Part shown: piece after piece, positions 1 through 5,659 of the stretch
Numbering within the stretch: the first letter of the stretch is position 1
Layout: the number at the start of each line of letters is the position of its first letter
NCBI GenBank assembly: GCA_031271275.1
Contig: JAISWA010000174.1
Location: 1-5,659 of the forward strand
Reading direction: 5' to 3'
Source: Clostridiales bacterium
Lineage (GTDB): Bacteria; Bacillota; Clostridia; Lachnospirales; WQUN01
DNA: 5,659 nucleotides
Translations under genes and position numbers: made by a program
The notes under the pieces: generated by a model
The model's input: the letters and a program-made list of their open reading frames with translations, nothing else
What the model was told of the DNA's origin: nothing
Database searches by the model: none

Positions 1-888
1 ACCGAGTTCGGGCTGATGGCGGGCGCCGACCGCGTGGAGGGTACGCTGTTCGGGAACGGGGAGCGCACCGGCAACGCGGATATCGTGACGATTGCCATGA
101 ACCTTTACGTGCAGGGCATAGACCCCGGCTTGGATTTTTCCAACATCAACCGCGCGAAGGAAATTTATGAGGAATCCACCAACCTTCCCGTACACCCGCG
201 CCACCCCTACGCGGGGGAACTGGTGTTCACCGCTTTTTCCGGCTCACACCAGGACGCGATCAGCAAGGGGATGAAACGTATGCGGGAAAGGCAGGGCATT
301 TGGGCGGTGCCGTACCTGCCTATCGACCCCCGGGACGTGGGGCGCAGCTACGACCCCATCATCCGCTTCAACAGCCAGTCGGGCAAGGGCGGCGCGGCGT
401 TCATCCTCGAATACGCCTTCGGAATACAAATGCCCAAGCGGGTGCAGCAGGACTTCGGCCCGGTGGTGATAAACGCCTCCGACGCCCGCAGCAGCGAGCT
501 TAACGCCGAAGATTTGTACCAACTGTTTAAGGCGACTTATGTGAATATCGAAACGCCGGTAAAGCTGCTCGGGTATCAGGAAGTTTCCGGAGAACCGGCG
601 ACAGTCACGGCAAGGATTACTTATAAAGACGACGAGGTAACCATCAAGGGCGAGGGCGACGGGCTTGTGGACGCGTTTTGCAAATCCCTTTCGGATTATT
701 TGAACATATCCTTTGAAATCATCAACTACAGCCAGCATTCCATGGAGCGGGGCAACAAATCGCGGGCGATTACCTTCGTGGAATTTTTGTCGGGCGGGAA
801 AACCTATTACGGCGCGGGAATGTCCGGCAACATAGGCACTTCTTCGCTTCGCGCGGTGGTCAGCGCGGTAAACAAGGTACTAAAATAA
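1..888 (+). CDS. leuA: 2-isopropylmalate synthase, type 2 (C-terminal part, 5' truncated by window)
   Basis: LeuA condenses acetyl-CoA with 2-ketoisovalerate to 2-isopropylmalate, the first committed step of leucine synthesis in the cytoplasm. The open frame runs from base 1, so the ATG at 16 is internal, and 295 residues are visible. They begin in the end of the catalytic TIM barrel, with the GADRVEGTLFGNGERTGN segment at fragment residues 8-25. The linker subdomains follow, with ELVFTAFSGSHQDAI at 73-87, PYLPIDPRDVGR at 104-115 and NSQSGKGG at 124-131; these strings mark the yeast/Mycobacterium-type enzyme rather than the E. coli type. Residues about 178-295 are the C-terminal regulatory (LeuA dimer) domain, with KGEGDGLVDAF at 216-226 and an SSLRAVVSAVNK end, the site of leucine feedback in this family. 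The catalytic metal-binding N-terminal half lies outside the window. The C-terminus is complete, ending in TAA, and nothing looks degraded. Confidence 0.96.
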   Translation, partial: TEFGLMAGADRVEGTLFGNGERTGNADIVTIAMNLYVQGIDPGLDFSNINRAKEIYEESTNLPVHPRHPYAGELVFTAFSGSHQDAISKGMKRMRERQGIWAVPYLPIDPRDVGRSYDPIIRFNSQSGKGGAAFILEYAFGIQMPKRVQQDFGPVVINASDARSSELNAEDLYQLFKATYVNIETPVKLLGYQEVSGEPATVTARITYKDDEVTIKGEGDGLVDAFCKSLSDYLNISFEIINYSQHSMERGNKSRAITFVEFLSGGKTYYGAGMSGNIGTSSLRAVVSAVNKVLK

Positions 889-934
889 AAAGGCGGGCAT
901 ATGATACGAGAGATAAGTAGAGGAGCGTGTTCAT

Positions 935-1909
935 ATGCCGAGTCCTCCCGCGAACTATTATCCGCCCAACCCTTATGATAGCGAGCCTCACGGTGAACAG
1001 CCGCAACCCGCGCGGAAGAACGATTTGCGGCATTATCCGCTGCTAAAGGGGTTGCAGGACGTGAACGTTCAACAGGCGAGCATGGCGGCAGCGCAGCGGG
1101 TGTCCCTTAACGCGTCGCAAAATGTTTTCAATAACCCGGAGCTTGCCCAGCAAAACCTGCAAAGCGTTGTTCCGGAAGATGAACCCCCTGAGCCGGCGTT
1201 TACGGGGGACCCCGCGCCGCCTTTTGTCCCGCCGGTGCGTCCGAACATTTCCCCTGCAGAACAATTGCAGCGTATCAACCAAAGTTTGCCCGACGGCGTG
1301 CGCTACGAGCCCATGGACGAGAATACGCTGCGCATACTTCGCGCCACGGGCAGGCTTCCGGTAACGCAGCCGCCCGTCATGCCGCAGCCGCCTTCCCGGA
1401 ATAACATCGTAAGGCAGTTTATGGGGCCGCAGGCGCAGGCGTTCCCGCCGCCGCCCGTTGTTGCGTCGCCGCCGGCGCAGGCGCCCCCCTACGTGCGCAC
1501 GCCGGACTCTATTGACCCACGCGTTCAAATATTGGAAAGCTTAATCCAAGACGAAAGCAACGGCTATGTTTTTTACAGCCATTTGGCGGGGCTTTCCAAC
1601 CGCGCGGATTTCAGGGCGGCGTTGGGAGGGGTGGCGGAGGACTGCCAGTCGCGAATACAAATTTACAACGAGCTGTTGGAGAGAATGTTTTCCCACCGGT
1701 TCGAGCCCTCGGAAGTCGCGGTCAACACCCGCGTTAATTTTAAGGACGGGCTGACCCTTGCCATACAGGAAGAAAATAAATCGCTGCGGACGCTTTCGGA
1801 TTTACTGGAGAAACTGCAGGATAATTTGGCGGAAAGGGCTGTGCAGAATATTATCAATAAAAAAATAATCGGGCATAACTTGCTGAGTTTTATGAAAAAC
1901 GACCGGTGA
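935..1909 (+). CDS. Unrecognised protein: proline-rich N-terminal half plus C-terminal ferritin-like domain
   Basis: I do not recognise a named family for the full 324 residues. The ATG start has AGGAG at 921-925 with a 9-nt spacer. Residues 1-30 are rich in Pro, Tyr and Asn. Residues 31-80 are Gln/Asn/Ala-rich and possibly helical. Residues 81-190 are strongly Pro-rich (for example PPPPVV at 171-176) and probably disordered. Residues about 194-319 look like a rubrerythrin/ferritin-type four-helix bundle. Helix 1 carries E207 and Y214 in an E-x6-Y spacing, helix 2 carries E235, helix 3 E279/E280, and helix 4 ends with H314. The usual ExxH pairs are not intact: Q238 sits where the helix 2 His would be, and I311 where the helix 4 Glu would be. 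Metal binding is therefore doubtful. There is no signal peptide or membrane segment. The gene lies 46 nt after leuA on the same strand and may be co-transcribed. A structural role, such as a spore or envelope surface protein, is only a guess. Reading frame and start are secure; function is open. Confidence 0.85.
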   Translation: MPSPPANYYPPNPYDSEPHGEQPQPARKNDLRHYPLLKGLQDVNVQQASMAAAQRVSLNASQNVFNNPELAQQNLQSVVPEDEPPEPAFTGDPAPPFVPPVRPNISPAEQLQRINQSLPDGVRYEPMDENTLRILRATGRLPVTQPPVMPQPPSRNNIVRQFMGPQAQAFPPPPVVASPPAQAPPYVRTPDSIDPRVQILESLIQDESNGYVFYSHLAGLSNRADFRAALGGVAEDCQSRIQIYNELLERMFSHRFEPSEVAVNTRVNFKDGLTLAIQEENKSLRTLSDLLEKLQDNLAERAVQNIINKKIIGHNLLSFMKNDR

Positions 1910-1915
1910 CGGCGT

Positions 1916-3088
1916 TTAAACAATGACCAACGGCATTGTATATTCATATCGCAGGGCGCGTTTACCCGCCCTCGCCAACATATAAACGTCGGTGGTTTCA
2001 ATCTCCTTATTAAGCATGGACATAGCTTCCGTGCTTAATTTTTTTTCCGCGTGCTTTAAATTTAAAATCACCGGAAGGGACGCGTTTTGCTCCAGTTCCC
2101 TTAACAGGGTTGCGCTGTCCTTCCGGAAGCCGAGCACGCGGATGTATTCCGCGCCGCCGCGCAGCGTATTAATGCCGAGTATTAAATGCAAAACGGCGCG
2201 CTGTAACCTTGTGCGGGTATAGCGTTTGGTTTTGACCGCGCCGATAAGCCCGGTCAGCGAAGAATGCCCGCCGCTCATCCGGCGGAAGCGGTTGCCCAAC
2301 CCCTCGGACATTTCAGCGTATTCGGCGAGCTTAGCGGGGTCGGTCGTCCGCAGTTTGTACTGGAAGATATCGCCGTAGTTTTCTAACGCGGCGGTTTCCC
2401 CGCGAATTACCGCCTGAGAAAGCAGTGCATATGCCCGGGGCGGCATGAATTTTTCAATTTCAAGGGCGCACCCGTTCAGCACCGCCTGGCGGATGGCTTT
2501 TGCCGGCGCGCAGCCGCTTCGCGTTATGGTATGGGGTTCGATATGGGATTCTAATTTTATCAGCGCTTTTAAATATTCCACCCCGAGGATATTGTTCGCT
2601 TTGGAAAGCAGCCCTTCCGGGAAACACCCCGCCGGCGAAGTTGATAACATCGCGCGTTCCCGCGCCGCCGCGAAGGACAGCCCTTTGTCAAGCAAACGCT
2701 TTAATTCCTGTTGAAACGCCGGCGATTCCCGCGAGAGGAATTTTGCGGCTGCTTTCATCGCGTCCAGGTCCCCGGACTCGCTGCCGAAACACAGTGCGGA
2801 GACAAGCCCCGTGGAATGCAAAAGCTTCACCGCGGCGGAGGCGAAATATTCCGCGCTTGAGGCGGCAAAAAACACCGGAAGCTCTATCACCATATCCGCG
2901 CCGTGTTCCAACGCCATGCGCGCGCGCAGCCACTTGTCGCATAGCGCCGGTTCGCCCCGCTGCGTAAAATTCCCGCTCATTACCACGACAGTATGCGTCG
3001 CTTTGGTTAAGCGCTTCGCCCTTTCCATGTGGCACAAGTGCCCGTTGTGAAACGGATTGTATTCCGCGATTAAACCGAGAACTTTCAC
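1916..3088 (-). CDS. tmcAL: tRNA(Met) cytidine acetate ligase (YlbM family nucleotidyltransferase)
   Basis: TmcAL activates acetate with ATP to acetyl-AMP and makes N4-acetylcytidine at the wobble base (C34) of elongator tRNA-Met. I chose the GTG at 3088, giving 390 residues, because AAAGGAG lies 6 nt upstream and the family N-terminus begins exactly there (VKVLGLIAEYNPFHNGH). A longer frame from a TTG at 3115 would translate through the Shine-Dalgarno site. Visible motifs are HNGH at 14-17 (the HxGH nucleotidyltransferase signature), MSGNFTQRGEPA at 37-48, DMVIELP at 65-71, CFGSE at 100-104, NNILGVEYLKAL at 165-176, KRYTRTRLQR at 288-297 and YIRVLGF at 315-321. Length is slightly below the usual roughly 400-415 residues. 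Part of the deficit seems to lie at residues 187-201, where the usual SATxIR-like segment is shortened and altered (APAKAIR). The gene stands alone, divergent from cheR and convergent with the gene ending at 1909. Family assignment is firm; full activity is not proven. Confidence 0.95.
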   Translation of the reverse strand: MKVLGLIAEYNPFHNGHLCHMERAKRLTKATHTVVVMSGNFTQRGEPALCDKWLRARMALEHGADMVIELPVFFAASSAEYFASAAVKLLHSTGLVSALCFGSESGDLDAMKAAAKFLSRESPAFQQELKRLLDKGLSFAAARERAMLSTSPAGCFPEGLLSKANNILGVEYLKALIKLESHIEPHTITRSGCAPAKAIRQAVLNGCALEIEKFMPPRAYALLSQAVIRGETAALENYGDIFQYKLRTTDPAKLAEYAEMSEGLGNRFRRMSGGHSSLTGLIGAVKTKRYTRTRLQRAVLHLILGINTLRGGAEYIRVLGFRKDSATLLRELEQNASLPVILNLKHAEKKLSTEAMSMLNKEIETTDVYMLARAGKRALRYEYTMPLVIV

Positions 3089-3094
3089 GAAAAT

Positions 3095-3101
3095 CTCCTT
3101 T
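3095..3101 (-). promoter_or_regulatory. Shine-Dalgarno site of tmcAL (fixes GTG start)
   Basis: On the minus strand this reads AAAGGAG and is followed by a 6-nt spacer and the GTG at 3088. It decides in favour of the GTG start over the in-frame TTG nine codons upstream, because that longer reading would place the ribosome site inside the coding region. Confidence 0.88.
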
Positions 3102-3108
3102 CCTTTTG

Positions 3109-3137
3109 CGTACAAACCTTGATTTATCGGCTGTCAA
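3109..3137 (-). promoter_or_regulatory. Weak candidate sigma-A promoter for tmcAL
   Basis: The minus strand carries a perfect TTGACA at 3137-3132. Seventeen nt downstream is TGTACG (3114-3109), which matches TATAAT at only three positions. Transcription would start near 3102, leaving a very short leader before the AAAGGAG site. The element interleaves with the cheR promoter candidate on the other strand, so the two could compete for polymerase. The -35 is good but the -10 is poor, hence the low confidence. Confidence 0.3.
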
Positions 3138-3147
3138 GTGCTTTAAT
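3119..3147 (+). promoter_or_regulatory. Candidate sigma-A promoter for cheR
   Basis: TTGATT (3119-3124), a 17-nt spacer and TTTAAT (3142-3147) lie just upstream of cheR. The match is 4 of 6 at -35 and 5 of 6 at -10, with ideal spacing. The predicted start near 3154 would give a leader of about 17 nt that holds little more than the ribosome binding site. The candidate upstream of cheA has almost the same architecture. Confidence 0.5.
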
Positions 3148-3154
3148 GACTATC

Positions 3155-3163
3155 AGGAAGGTG
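3155..3163 (+). promoter_or_regulatory. Shine-Dalgarno site of cheR (supports GTG start)
   Basis: AGGAAGGTG, a near match to AAGGAGGTG, is followed by a 7-nt spacer and the GTG at 3171. It supports the non-ATG start that gives the family-like N-terminus VKDITDREFNQIRDYV. Confidence 0.8.
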
Positions 3164-3170
3164 TGATTGC

Positions 3171-3989
3171 GTGAAAGACATCACCGATAGGGAATTTAAT
3201 CAAATTCGGGATTATGTAAAAGCCAACTTCGGCATCAGCCTGAGCGACGAAAAAAAATCGCTGATATATTCCCGTTTGCGCACGACGCTTATCGATCTCG
3301 GGTTTGACAATTTTACGCAGTATTATGAATATCTTGTTAACGATAAGACAAAGCAGGCCGTGACAAGGTTCATCGACAAGGTCACGACCAATCATACCTT
3401 TTTTATGCGGGAAGTGGAACATTTCGATTATTTCCGGGATACCGTTCTGCCTTACATAGAAGAAACCTACCGTTCGCAAAAAGATATACGGCTTTGGTGC
3501 GCGGCGTGTTCCTCGGGAGAGGAATCCAACACGCTGCAGATGATTCTGCAGGATTATTTCGGGAACAAGCCGGAAACATGGAACACCCAGATACTCGCCA
3601 CAGACATCTCCACACAGGTGCTCGACAAGGCGGTGCACAGCGTATACGCCAACGAGAGCCTCGCGTCCATACCCGACCGTTGGAAAAGGGACTATTTCAA
3701 AAAATTTGACGCGGAAAACAGCATGGTCACCGACCAGATAAAAAAACAAATCATTTACCGGAAGTTTAACCTGATGGAGCCTGTGTTCAAATTTAAGAAA
3801 AAATTTCAGGTCATCTTCTGCCGCAACGTGATGATTTACTTCGACAATAAAACAAGAGACGAGGTCGTGCAAAAGTTTTACGATTTGACGGAGCCGGGCG
3901 GATATTTGTTTATCGGGCATTCCGAGACGCTCAACCACACGTCCACAAAGTTTAAATATATAATGCCCGCGACCTACCGAAAAGTTTGA
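3171..3989 (+). CDS. cheR: Chemotaxis protein methyltransferase CheR
   Basis: CheR transfers methyl groups from S-adenosylmethionine to glutamates on methyl-accepting chemotaxis receptors, working against CheB to give adaptation. The protein is 272 residues, normal for the family. Residues about 1-70 are the helical N-terminal CheR domain. VTTNHTFFMRE at 71-81 matches the conserved TTNxTxFxRE segment. The SAM-binding domain follows, with WCAACSSGEES at 109-119 (glycine-rich motif I), ILATDIS at 141-147, RKFNL at 197-201, FCRNVMIYF at 216-224 and GGYLFIGHSETL at 243-254. The one oddity is GEES where the family usually has GEEP followed by Y-S/T. No pentapeptide-binding TPR extension is present. 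The gene is divergent from tmcAL and lies 110 nt upstream of cheA on the same strand, so it belongs to a chemotaxis cluster. The GTG start is backed by a good ribosome binding site. Assignment is very secure. Confidence 0.97.
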   Translation: MKDITDREFNQIRDYVKANFGISLSDEKKSLIYSRLRTTLIDLGFDNFTQYYEYLVNDKTKQAVTRFIDKVTTNHTFFMREVEHFDYFRDTVLPYIEETYRSQKDIRLWCAACSSGEESNTLQMILQDYFGNKPETWNTQILATDISTQVLDKAVHSVYANESLASIPDRWKRDYFKKFDAENSMVTDQIKKQIIYRKFNLMEPVFKFKKKFQVIFCRNVMIYFDNKTRDEVVQKFYDLTEPGGYLFIGHSETLNHTSTKFKYIMPATYRKV

Positions 3990-4007
3990 CGCAAGCGGCT
4001 CAGCATA

Positions 4008-4036
4008 TTGACTATAGCCATGCCTTGTAGTTTAAT
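4008..4036 (+). promoter_or_regulatory. Candidate sigma-A promoter for cheA
   Basis: TTGACT (4008-4013), a 17-nt spacer and TTTAAT (4031-4036) lie in the cheR-cheA gap, matching 5 of 6 bases in each hexamer. The predicted transcription start near 4043 leaves a leader of about 57 nt before the TTG start. This could let cheA and downstream genes be transcribed independently of cheR. No terminator is visible after cheR, so read-through is also possible. Confidence 0.55.
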
Positions 4037-4059
4037 AGTGTTAGGGTAGCGGCATAACA

Positions 4060-4081
4060 GCGGTTTGTTTTCTGCAACCGT
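4060..4081 (+). other. Small hairpin in cheA leader
   Basis: CGGTT (4061-4065) can pair with AACCG (4076-4080) across a 10-nt loop, with one possible outer G-U pair. The stem ends about 4 nt before the ribosome binding site of cheA. It is short and there is no U-run, so it is not a terminator. A modest effect on translation is conceivable but unproven. Confidence 0.25.
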
Positions 4082-4084
4082 GTG

Positions 4085-4092
4085 AAAGGGTG
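4085..4092 (+). promoter_or_regulatory. Shine-Dalgarno site of cheA (supports TTG start)
   Basis: AAAGGGTG is followed by a 7-nt spacer and the TTG at 4100. The next in-frame ATG, at 4124, would remove eight residues, and an in-frame TGA at 4091-4093 excludes any start further upstream. A second purine run, GGAG at 4095-4098, is too close to the TTG to serve it. Confidence 0.6.
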
Positions 4093-4099
4093 ATGGAGT

Positions 4100-5659
4100 T
4101 TGGCTGATTTTGACAGAGAATCCATGCTTGAGATGTTTCTCTTCGAGATGAACCAGTTGATTGAACAACTTGAGCAGACCATCGTACAAAGCGAAACCGA
4201 ATATAACGCCGATCAAATCAACGAAATTTTCAGGATAATGCACACAATTAAAGGCTCGGCGGCCATGATGATGTTCGACAATATCGCGGGCGTGGCACAC
4301 GCCATTGAAGATTTGTTCTATTACCTGCGCGAGGAGTCCCCGCAAAACATTGACTACCCCACTCTGTCCGACCACGTTCTGGAAGGCGTGGACTTCGTCA
4401 AGGCGGAACTCATTAAAATACAGGACAGCGAACCCGTTGACGGCGACGGTACCGCCCTTTCAGCCGATATTAAAAAATTTCTGAGCGATTTAAAAGCGGG
4501 TATAGCGCCGGAAAAACCGGACGCTAAAGCGGCGGAAAGCGGCGGATTCTCACCTGCTTCGGCATTGGAACAGCCGCAGCAGGCAATCGGGATGGTTCCC
4601 ATGCACCGGTACAAGGCGAAGATTATGTTCGACGACGGCTGCGAAATGGAAAATATCCGCGCCTACACGTTAGTACATAATCTGGGGGATTTGGCGCAGG
4701 ATGTCGTGCATGTACCGGAAGACGTCATAGACGAGGAAGCGATTAACATTATCCGCAGGGACGGCTTCCAGCTTGAGTTCAACAGCGACTACCCCTACAG
4801 CCAGATACGGGATCATCTTAGCCAGACTGTTTACCTGAAGGAACTTCAATTAGAAGAAATAGAAACCGAACAATTGGAGGCTGATGACGATTTGTTTAAC
4901 GAAACGGATTATGCCCCTGCCATAAATCAGACCGCTCAGCAGGCATCCGCGGCGTCTCAGTACGCGGAGCGCGAGCAGGCTGCCGAACAAAAATCTGTGC
5001 AGGCGGACGACGCCGCCGCCGCGAAGAAAACGACGGCGTCCACCCCGTCCCATATGATCAACGTCAACGTAAACAAACTCGACTCCTTGCAAAACCTCAT
5101 GGGCGAGCTTGTTATTTCCGAGGCGATGGTCACGCAAAACTCCGAACTGGAAGGGCTTCAGCTCGATTCCTTCCACAAGGAAACCCGTCAGCTCAGGAAA
5201 ATTATCAACGACCTGCGCAGTACGATTATGTCTATGCGGATGGTTCCGCTTTCCGGCACGTTCTTTAAAATGAACCGCATCGTGCGCGACATGTGCCGTC
5301 AGCTCGACAAGGACGTACAGCTCGATATCGTGGGCGAGGACACCGAAGTCGATAAAAACATCATTGAACATATTTCCGACCCCATCATGCATATTATCCG
5401 CAACTCCATCGACCACGGCGTGGAGAAACCCGCAGACCGGCGCAAGGCAGGCAAGCCGGAAAAAAGTCATGTGTTACTCGAAGCAAAGAACGCCGGCGGC
5501 GATGTTTTGATTATCGTCAAAGACGACGGCGCGGGGCTTGATCGGGACAAAATCATGAAAAAAGCGAAGGAAAACGGCCTGCTTCGCAAACCCGAATCCG
5601 AGTACAGCGACAAGGAAATACACCAGTTTATATTTCTGCCCGGGTTCTCCACCAACGAC
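4100..5659 (+). CDS. cheA: Chemotaxis sensor histidine kinase CheA (N-terminal 520 residues, 3' truncated by window)
   Basis: CheA is the cytoplasmic kinase of the receptor-CheW-CheA array. It autophosphorylates on a histidine and passes phosphate to CheY and CheB. From the TTG at 4100, residues 1-105 form the Hpt (P1) domain. The phosphorylated residue is H48 in MHTIKGSA, with K51, H67 and E70 in the positions of the hydrogen-bond network known from other CheA proteins. Residues about 166-255 look like a P2 response-regulator-docking domain (YKAKIMFDDGCEMENIRAY). Residues about 256-316 are an acidic Ala/Gln-rich linker. P3 dimerisation begins near 319 (INVNVNKLDSLQNLMGELVI) and runs to about 382. 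P4 ATPase follows, with the N box HIIRNSIDHGVE at 431-442, the G1 box DDGAGL at 475-480 and the F-box region FLPGFST at 512-518. The window ends before the second glycine box and the CheW-like P5 domain. A start at the ATG at 4124 is the alternative. Assignment is very secure. Confidence 0.96.
   Translation, partial: MADFDRESMLEMFLFEMNQLIEQLEQTIVQSETEYNADQINEIFRIMHTIKGSAAMMMFDNIAGVAHAIEDLFYYLREESPQNIDYPTLSDHVLEGVDFVKAELIKIQDSEPVDGDGTALSADIKKFLSDLKAGIAPEKPDAKAAESGGFSPASALEQPQQAIGMVPMHRYKAKIMFDDGCEMENIRAYTLVHNLGDLAQDVVHVPEDVIDEEAINIIRRDGFQLEFNSDYPYSQIRDHLSQTVYLKELQLEEIETEQLEADDDLFNETDYAPAINQTAQQASAASQYAEREQAAEQKSVQADDAAAAKKTTASTPSHMINVNVNKLDSLQNLMGELVISEAMVTQNSELEGLQLDSFHKETRQLRKIINDLRSTIMSMRMVPLSGTFFKMNRIVRDMCRQLDKDVQLDIVGEDTEVDKNIIEHISDPIMHIIRNSIDHGVEKPADRRKAGKPEKSHVLLEAKNAGGDVLIIVKDDGAGLDRDKIMKKAKENGLLRKPESEYSDKEIHQFIFLPGFSTND

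Noticed and set aside
244..738. 164-codon open frame antisense to leuA.
   Set aside because: The sense strand codes for an unmistakable LeuA C-terminal region, and the antisense product has no recognisable domain.
901..978. Possible 25-residue peptide from the ATG at 901, overlapping the start of the proline-rich gene.
   Set aside because: It has only a weak purine run upstream. It overlaps the next gene in another frame and has no recognisable leader-peptide feature such as a run of leucine codons.
1436..1500. Run of GCC/CCG-type triplets that looks like a microsatellite.
   Set aside because: The units are irregular and encode the proline/alanine-rich arm of the protein. No exact tandem repeat was found beyond short triplet runs.
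3124..3131. GCCGATAA on the minus strand, an exact sigma-D (FliA-type) -10 box, next to chemotaxis genes.
   Set aside because: It points toward tmcAL, not cheR. No TAAA lies 14-16 nt upstream; the nearest TAAA is only 10 nt away. A lone 8-mer match in this length of DNA is not strong evidence.
3153..3938. Long open frame (261 codons) antisense to cheR.
   Set aside because: It lies opposite a gene with every CheR signature, and its translation shows no recognisable motif. It is a codon-bias shadow.
3997..4018. GGCT...AGCC inverted repeat after cheR as a terminator.
   Set aside because: The stem is only four pairs with a long loop and no U-run follows. It also overlaps the better supported cheA promoter candidate.
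4850..5470. 206-codon open frame antisense to cheA.
   Set aside because: It covers the P2-P4 coding region on the opposite strand, and its His/Val-rich translation shows no family features. It is explained by the codon use of cheA.

Overview
The window reads as a chromosomal segment from a motile member of the Clostridia (Bacillota), probably related to Oscillospirales. This inference rests on four things: a tmcAL gene (a tRNA-acetylation family found mainly in Bacillota), strong AAAGGAG-type Shine-Dalgarno sites, GTG and TTG starts, and a CheA whose N-terminus resembles clostridial versions. No species-level claim is possible. No RNA gene, mobile element, CRISPR array or phage signal was seen.

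Layout: (1) 1-888, plus strand, the C-terminal half of 2-isopropylmalate synthase (leuA, yeast/actinobacterial 'type 2' form), cut by the window edge. (2) 935-1909, plus strand, an unrecognised 324-residue protein with a long proline-rich N-terminal half and a C-terminal ferritin-like four-helix domain whose metal-ligand pattern looks incomplete. It follows leuA by 46 nt with no visible terminator. (3) 1916-3088, minus strand, tmcAL (tRNA-Met cytidine acetate ligase, old name YlbM), ending only 6 nt from the stop of gene 2 in convergent orientation. (4) 3171-3989, plus strand, cheR (MCP methyltransferase), divergent from tmcAL across an 82-nt promoter region. (5) 4100-5659, plus strand, the first 520 residues of cheA (chemotaxis histidine kinase), running off the right edge inside its ATPase domain.

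Functional picture: leuA is leucine biosynthesis, tmcAL is tRNA wobble modification, and cheR plus cheA are the start of a chemotaxis cluster in which CheR sets receptor methylation and CheA turns receptor state into phosphoryl flow to CheY/CheB. Both che genes are preceded by nearly identical sigma-A-like promoter candidates (TTGAYT, 17-nt spacer, TTTAAT). This suggests housekeeping rather than sigma-D transcription and separate promoters for the two genes.

Most of the window is ordinary. The points most worth a second look are the proline-rich/ferritin-like protein, an apparent shortening and substitution in the nucleotide-binding 'SATxIR' region of TmcAL, and the paired promoters of cheR and cheA. 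I see no convincing new multi-gene system.
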